Notes under the pieces: generated by a model
Database searches by the model: none
What the model saw: the letters and a program-made list of their open reading frames with translations, nothing else
Told to the model about the DNA's origin: nothing
Shown: positions 10,545 to 16,191 of the stretch, piece by piece
Numbering within the stretch: the first letter of the stretch is position 1
How the letters are laid out: each line of letters opens with the position of its first letter
Position numbers and translations under genes: made by a program
Source: Phytophthora quininea
Lineage: Eukaryota > Oomycota > Peronosporomycetes > Peronosporales > Peronosporaceae
Direction: 5' to 3'
Assembly: GCA_011947345.1 (NCBI GenBank)
Contig: JAAVTG010001036.1
Location: 1-16,191, forward strand
DNA length: 16,191 bases

Positions 10545-11908
10545 CTATATATATATGGTCGGCGCTACATATACGCACTAAAATGACGTCGCGTTATGGG
10601 TCTATTTTGGGCTTGTGCTGCTGTTTTCCTGTAGCGCGCTGCTTTTTAGCAAACCCAGAGTGTGCTACTCTCGATACACTATTTTCGGTTATCAGACGAT
10701 ACTGACGGTAATACTGATCACAGCATAATGAAACTAAGTGTAAGGGTTTTCAGTATGGCGAACAGGATGGTGATACCCTGAGCGAGCAGAAACAGGCGCA
10801 TCCGCCAATCAGCGATCAGCATCGATAACAACGGCTGTACTCCACCGATTGGGCTGAAAACTTGTGGAAGTATGTTTTCATACGGGAACATGATGGTGAT
10901 AGTCTGATGTGACAGAGACAGGCCCATCATCCAATCAGCGATCAGGAACGATTGCTGCGGCTGTACATACCGGTTTAGGCTGAAACCTTAGGGGACGACG
11001 CTTTCATATACGGGAAGAAGGTGATGGTGTGAAAAGACAGAGACAGGCCCATCACCCAATCAGCGAGGAGCAACGTTATCTACGGTGGCACACACCTGCT
11101 TCGACTAAAACCTTGGAGAATCACGTGTTTGTATACGAGGAACACGATGGTGACACTGCGAAGTGATAGAGACAGGCCTGTCAAGCAGTCATCAGTAAGG
11201 ATAATTACGGCCGCTTACTCCCGTTTGGGATGAGAACTTGGGAGACTACGTTTTCGTATGTGGGGAAGAAGATGGTGATGGTTTGCAGCGACAGAAACTG
11301 GTGCATCCGCCAATGAGCGTTCACAGACGCCATTGCAGGCATCGTACGCCCGACTCAATCGAAACAGTGAAGAGATATGTTTCGACGCAAGGTGAACTTG
11401 CTGGCGGACTCAACGAAGAACATAATGAAAGTACGTCCTTGAGTCTGTGATTATGAGACAAATGGTGTGTAAGGTCGGAATATGTGCAACTGAATGTGCG
11501 TATGTAGGTTTGAATGTTTGTATAGTACGAGTGTATGCAGCGTATCATTGGAGGTTGGGAAGTCTGTTGTCGAGAGAATGTCGAATAAGCGTGTTGTATC
11601 ATATATAGATGTGTGTATGGGAACGACAAAAACGTATGTAGACTAGTTAATGCAACGAGGATCAATAAGAAGTAGTGGAAACAGGTCATGGATGGCTATG
11701 CGTGCAGAGTGTTATTTGTTATGGGAATCGTATGAAGGTGCGTGAGTGTACGCTTGTGTAGAGTAGGAGTAGGTGTCGAATAAGTGTGTAGAGTGAGGAT
11801 GTACAGAAATGCGTGTTATTGTGTATGGATGTGTTCGTGTTTGCGTGTTCGTAGTATATGGTTTGAGAAAATGAACGTGTCAATAGTATGATTTGGTGAT
11901 AGGTAAAT
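10545..11908 (+). repeat. Subtelomeric long repeat, copy U7 (truncated)
   Basis: This 1364-bp copy is cut within one base of the U6 breakpoint (GGTAAAT, then the U8 head). The head carries an altered stretch at 10651-10672 (AAACCCAGAGTGTGCTACTC), where other copies have GCCCAAATGAGTACTACTCG. The third subrepeat core is damaged (AAGAAGGTGATGGTGTG near 11017-11033). It is short class, with TCGAATA at 11581-11587 and 11776-11782. Confidence 0.93.
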
Positions 11909-13129
11909 CTATATATATATGGTCGGCGCTACATATGTATCGCACTAAAATGACGTCGCGTTATGGGCTCTATTTTGGGCTTTTGCTGCTGTTTATTCCC
12001 CTAGCGCGCTGCTTTTTAGCGCCCAAATGAGTACTACTCGATACACTATTTTCGGTTATCAGACGATACTGACGGTAATACTGATCACAGCATAATGAAA
12101 CTAAGTGTAACTGGGGTTTTCAGTATGGCGAACAGGATGGTGATACCCTGAGCGAGCAGAAACAGGCGCATCCGCCAATCAGCGATCCGCATCGATAACA
12201 ACGGCTGTACTCCACCGATTGGGCTGAAAACTTGTGGAAGTATGTTTTCATATACGGGAACATGATGGTGATAGTCTGATGTGACAGAGACAGGCCCATC
12301 ATCCAATCAGCGATCAGGAATTGCTGCGGCTGTACATACCGGTTTAGGCTGAAAACTTAGGGGACGACGCTTTCATATACGGGGAAAGATGGTGATAGTG
12401 TGAAAAGACAGAACAGGCCCATCAGCCAATCAGCGAGGAGCAACGTTATCTACGGTGGCACACACCTGCTTCGACTAAAACCTTGGAGAATCACGTGTTT
12501 GTATACGAGGAACACGATGGTGACACTGCGAAGTGATAGAGACAGGCCTGTCAAGCAGTCAACGATCAGTAAGGTTCATTACGGCTGTACAATCCTGTTT
12601 GGGATGAGAACTTGGGAGACTACGTTTTCGTATGTGGGGAAGAAGATGGTGATAGTTTGCAGCGACAGAAACTGGTGCATCCGCCAATGAGCGTTCACAT
12701 TGCAGGCATCGTACGCCCGACTCAATCGAAACAGTGAAGAGATATGTTTCGACGCAAGGTGAACTTGCTGGCGGACTCAACGAAGAACATAATGAAAGTA
12801 CGTCCTTGAGTCTGTGATTATGAGACAAATGGTGTGTAAGGTCGGAATATGTGTAGCAACTGAATGTGCGTATGTAGGTTTGAATGTTTGTATAGTGCGA
12901 GTGTATGCAGCGTATCATTGGAGGTTGGGAAGTCTGTTGTCGAGGGAGAATATGTGTCGAATAAGCGTGTTGTATCATATATAGATGTGTGTATGGGAAC
13001 GACAAAAACGTATGTAGACTAGTTAATGAAACGAGGATCAAGGACAGGTAGTGAAACAGGTCATGGATGACTATGCGTGCGAGTGTGTTATTTGTTATTG
13101 GGAATCGTATGAAGGTGAGTGAGTGTACG
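11909..13129 (+). repeat. Subtelomeric long repeat, copy U8 (truncated)
   Basis: This 1221-bp copy has five subrepeats (cores at 12137, 12264, 12389, 12517, 12647). It is cut after GAGTGTACGC, equivalent to about 1226 of U1, and joined to the U9 head with a possible 2-nt overlap (CT). It is short class (TCGAATA at 12957-12963). The fifth subrepeat has GTTCATTACGGCTGTACAATCCTG in place of the usual ATAATTACGGCCGCTTACTCC-type text, part of which recurs in U9. Confidence 0.93.
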
Positions 13130-13309
13130 CTATATATGTCGGCGCTACATATGTATCGCACTAAAATGACGTCGCGTTATGGGTCTATTTTGCTTGTGCT
13201 GCTGTTTCCTGTAGCGCGCTGTGTGGCGCCCAATTAGTACTACTCGATACACTATTTTCGGTTATCAGACGATACTGACGGTATACTGATCACAGCATAA
13301 CGAAACTAA

Positions 13310-14274
13310 GTAAAACTGGGTTTTTCAGTATGGCAAACACGATGGTGATACTCTGAGCGAGCAGAAACAGCGCATCCGCCAATCAGCGATCACATCGATA
13401 ACAACGCCTGTACTGCACCGGTTAAGCTGAAAACTCGGAGAGTATGTTTTCATATACGGGAACATGGCGGTGATAGTCCCATGTGACGAGACAACCCATC
13501 ATCAATCAGCGATCAGGAACGGTGCGGCTGTACACTGATTGGGCTGAAAACTTGGAAGTATGTTTTCATATACGCGATTGATGGTGATAGTACGAATGAC
13601 AGAGACAGGCCCATCACCCAATCAGCGATCAGGAAGGATAGCTATGGCTGGAATTACCGGATTGGGATGAGAACTTGGGAGACTACGTTTTCATATGTGG
13701 AGAACACGATGGTGATAGTCTGAATGACAGAGACAGGCCCATCAGCCAATCAGCGATCAGGAACGATTGCTGCGGCTGTACATACCGGTTTCGGCTGAAA
13801 ACGTAGGGGACGACGCTTTCATATACGGGGAAGAAGATGGTGATAGTGTGAGACAAGACAGGCCCACCACCCAATCAGCGATCAGGAAGGATAGCTATGG
13901 CCGTAATTACCGGATTGGGATGAAAACTTGGGAGACGTTTTCATATGTGGAGAACACGATGGTGATTGTCTGAGGTGACATAGACAGGCCCATCAGCCAA
14001 TCAGCGAGTAGCAACGTTATCTACGGTGGCACACACCTGCTTCGACTAAAACCTTGGAGAATCACGTTTTGTATACGAGGAACACGATGGTGACACTGCG
14101 AAGTGATAGAGACAGGCCTGTCAAGCAGTCAACGATCAGTAAGGTTCATTACGGCCGCTTACTCCCGTTTGGGATGAGAACTTGGGAGACTACGTTTTCG
14201 TATGTGGGGAAGAAGATGGTGATGGTTTGCAGCGACAGAAACTGGTGCATCCGCCAATGAGCGTTCACAAACGC
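13310..14274 (+). repeat. Expanded eight-copy subrepeat array of U9 with dimeric higher-order structure
   Basis: The core ATGGTGA or a close variant lies at 13342, 13464, 13581, 13709, 13837, 13959, 14087 and 14217, with spacings of 117-130 bp. A subrepeat type containing AGGAAGGATAGCTATGG starts at 13631 and again at 13884, 253 bp apart. It is absent from the other units. This alternation of two subrepeat types over four repeats is a short higher-order repeat. The last two or three repeats match the end of the five-repeat array in other units, so the extra copies were added upstream of them. Confidence 0.85.
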
Positions 14275-14859
14275 CATTGCAGGCATCGTACGCCCGACGG
14301 ATTCGAAACAGTGAAGAGATATGTTTCGACGTGAACTTGCTGGCGGGACTCAACGAAGAACATAATGAAAGTACGTCCTTGAGTCTGTGATTATGAGACA
14401 AATGGTGTGTAAGGTCGGAATATGTGTAGCAAATGAATGTGCGTATGTAGGTTTGAATGTTTGTATAGTACGAGTGTATGCAGCGTATCATTGGAGGGTG
14501 GGAAGTCTGTTGTCGAGGGAGAATATGTGTAGCATAAGCGTGTTGTATCATATATAGATGTGTGTATGGGAACGACAAAAATATGTAGACTAGTTAATGA
14601 AACGAGGATCAATAAGAAGTAGTGAAACAGGTCATGGATGGCTATGCGTGCGAGAGTGTTATTGTTCTTGGGAATCGTATGAAGGTGAGTGTGTACGCTT
14701 GTGTAGAGTAGGAGTAGGTGTAGGATATGAGTGTGTAGAGTGGGAATGTATGCAGAGAATGCGTGTTATTGTGTATGGATGTGTTCGTGTTTGCGTGTTG
14801 GTAGTATATGGTTTGAGTAAAAGGAACGTGTCAATAGTATGATTTGGTGATAGGTAAAT

Positions 14860-15259
14860 GAGAAAGATAGAGTGGGAGTGAAAGAAAAAGAAAAGAATGA
14901 TAATAGTTGATTATAATGAGATGGATTGGGATTGATCGGAAAGGTGATTTGAATGATTTGATAGAGATAGGTAGTAATGTGGAAAAATGAGAAGAAGAAG
15001 AAGAAGTATGTGGAAGTATGGATAGTAGATAATAGTGTAAGAGTGTATATGTAAGTGTAAGGTGTGTAAGAGTAGATATGTAGATATTGTATAGGAGAAG
15101 AATGAGTATGTGAAATAGGAATGTTTAAAGAAGAGTATGTAGAGAATAAATGGGTGTAGTGTAAAGTATGAGTGTGTAAGATAAGAGTGTGTGAGAAGTG
15201 AGAAAAATGGAGTTGAGGAAGGAATAGAGAAGTTTGAGTAATAAAAATTGAAGAAAAAA
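14860..15259 (+). repeat. Purine-rich block of U9, C-free except at its start
   Basis: This is the equivalent of 1381-1780 in U1. The only C lies at 14937 in GATCGG, which is conserved in U1, U3 and U4. C residues kept in the other long copies at the AATCG and TATACGTG sites are missing here (AATAGTG, TATATGTAAG). Confidence 0.85.
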
Positions 15260-16003
15260 GATGGATGTTTGTGAGTTGTGTGTGTGTGTATATGAAGTAT
15301 GGATGTTTGTGGTAAATAGAAGTATGTGTAGTGTTATTGTGTAAGTATGTGTGAGTGTAAATAGAGAGTAAGTGTAAAAAAGTTTGGTTGTGAATAGAGT
15401 GTGATGTGTAGAGTATATGTGTAAAGTATGAGTATGTGAAAGAGAGTGTAAGTGTGTAGTAAGTGTAAAGTGTGAGTATGTGTGGAGTGTGAGTGTGTGT
15501 GGGTGTAAGTGTGAGAAAGTGTGAGTGTGTATAGAGTGTGAGTGTTGTAGAGTGTGAGAGTGTGTGTAGAGTGTGAGTGTTGTAGAGTGTGAGTATGTGT
15601 AAGAGTTAGTAGTGTGTGTAGAGTGTGAGTGTGAGTGTGTGTGTGGGTGTGAGTGTTGTAGAGTGTGAGTGTGTGTGGAGTGAGTGTGTGTAGAGTGTGT
15701 GTGAGTGTGTGTAGAAGTGAGTTGAGTGTGTGTGGAGTGAGTGTTGTAAGGTTTGAGTGTAGAGTGTGAGTGTTGTATGGTATGAGTGTTGTAGAGTGTG
15801 AGAGATGTGTATGTGTAAGTGAGTGTGAGTGTGTGTGGAGAGTGTAGTGTGTGTAGAGTGAGTGTAGTGTGTAAGTGTGAGTGTTGTAGGAGTTTGAGTG
15901 TTGTAGTAAGAGTGTGAGTGTTGTATGGTATGAGTGTTGTAAGTGTGAGGATGTGTATGTGTAGAAGTGAGTGTGAGTGTGTGTAGAGTGTGAGTGTTGT
16001 AGA
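15260..16003 (+). repeat. GT-rich telomere-associated minisatellite
   Basis: This is a 744-bp degenerate tandem array of 16-17-bp words of the types GTGTGAGTGTTGTAGA and GTGTGAGTGTGTGTAGA, with variants such as GTTGTATGGTATGAGTG. It is longer than the matching tails of U1, U3 and U4 (about 460 bp), mainly through extra copies after about 15600. It contains no C. The TAAGGTTTGAG word occurs at 15747-15757. It meets the telomere at TGTTGTAGAGGTTTAGGG with no spacer. Confidence 0.9.
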
Positions 16004-16191
16004 GGTTTAGGGTTTAGGGTTTAGGGTTTAGGGTTTAGGGTTTAGGGTTTAGGGTTTAGGGTTTGGAGTTTAGGGTTTAGGGTTTAGGGTTTAGGGTTTA
16101 GGGTTTAGGGTTTAGGGTTTAGGGTTTAGGGTTTAGGGTTTAGGGTTTAGGGTTTAGGGTTTAGGGTTTAGGGTTTAGGGTTTAGGGTTTA
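16004..16191 (+). repeat. Telomere, (TTTAGGG)n
   Basis: This is the telomeric repeat array, with the first TTTAGGG at 16006. Eight perfect repeats lead to one variant, TTTGGAG, at 16062-16068. Seventeen perfect repeats and a partial TTTA follow, up to the window edge. The G strand points right, so the chromosome terminus is to the right. The visible length (186 nt) is a lower limit, since the window or assembly stops inside the array. Such repeats are made by telomerase; the near-perfect order after 16068 fits recent synthesis. Confidence 0.98.

Larger units (their letters stand above)
13130..16003 (+). repeat. Subtelomeric long repeat, copy U9 (telomere-adjacent, expanded)
   Basis: This is the last copy before the telomere and the longest at 2874 bp. 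The TA tract is shortened (CTATATATGTCGGCG) and the head is the most diverged of the nine. It has eight subrepeats where the others have five, a complete middle block, a purine-rich block and a GT-rich tract of about 740 bp that joins the telomere directly. It is long class (TAGCATA at 14530-14536) but carries distal-group variants such as GATCACATCGATAACAAC and TTGAGTCTGTG. From 14938 onward it contains no C on this strand. Confidence 0.93.

Noticed and set aside
12559..13161. 200-residue open frame on the minus strand, with shorter relatives in U1, U2, U4, U5, U6, U7 and U9
   Set aside because: Similarity between copies only reflects DNA repeat identity. Lengths and ends differ because small indels shift the frame, it runs over a unit junction, and I recognise no domain or conserved motif.
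1..16003. LTR retrotransposon or DNA transposon
   Set aside because: I see no terminal direct repeats enclosing a body, no terminal inverted repeats at unit ends, no target-site duplications at joins, and no transposase, integrase or reverse transcriptase coding sequence.

Overview
This window is the right-hand end of a eukaryotic chromosome. Its last 188 bp are a telomere of TTTAGGG repeats, with the G-rich strand running 5'->3' toward the right edge. TTTAGGG is the telomere repeat of most land plants, many green algae, oomycetes and several apicomplexans, so it does not identify the species by itself. The other 16 kb is subtelomeric repeat DNA. I find no protein-coding gene, rRNA, tRNA or CRISPR array that I can support.

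Layout. Positions 1-16003 are nine head-to-tail copies (U1-U9) of one long repeat, all in the same orientation, with no foreign DNA between them. Each copy starts at the same point: a short (TA)n tract followed by GGTCGGCGCTAC. The order inside a full copy is: a CpG-bearing head of about 195 bp; five tandem subrepeats of about 128 bp; a middle block of about 580 bp; a purine-rich, C-poor block of about 400 bp; and a GT-rich minisatellite of about 460 bp. U1, U3 and U4 are full length (about 2.22-2.24 kb). U2, U5, U6, U7 and U8 (1.15-1.38 kb) have the complete head and subrepeats but stop at different points in the middle block, where the next head begins. U9, next to the telomere, is 2.87 kb. 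It has eight subrepeats and an enlarged GT-rich tract that runs directly into the telomere.

How the parts fit. Left (centromere-side) boundaries are fixed and right (telomere-side) boundaries vary. Read on the minus strand, this is a fixed 3' end with variable 5' truncation, the geometry of telomere-targeted retroposons such as Drosophila HeT-A. No reverse transcriptase is encoded here, so repeated end-capture or unequal exchange remain alternatives. Two sequence classes separate the long copies from the truncated ones without exception at one diagnostic site, so the short copies are a lineage and not random breakages of the long copies. The final 1254 nt of the + strand (14938-16191) contain no cytosine.

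Caveat. Copies differ from each other largely by 1-4 nt insertions and deletions. This may partly reflect imperfect long-read consensus, so small differences should be read with care.
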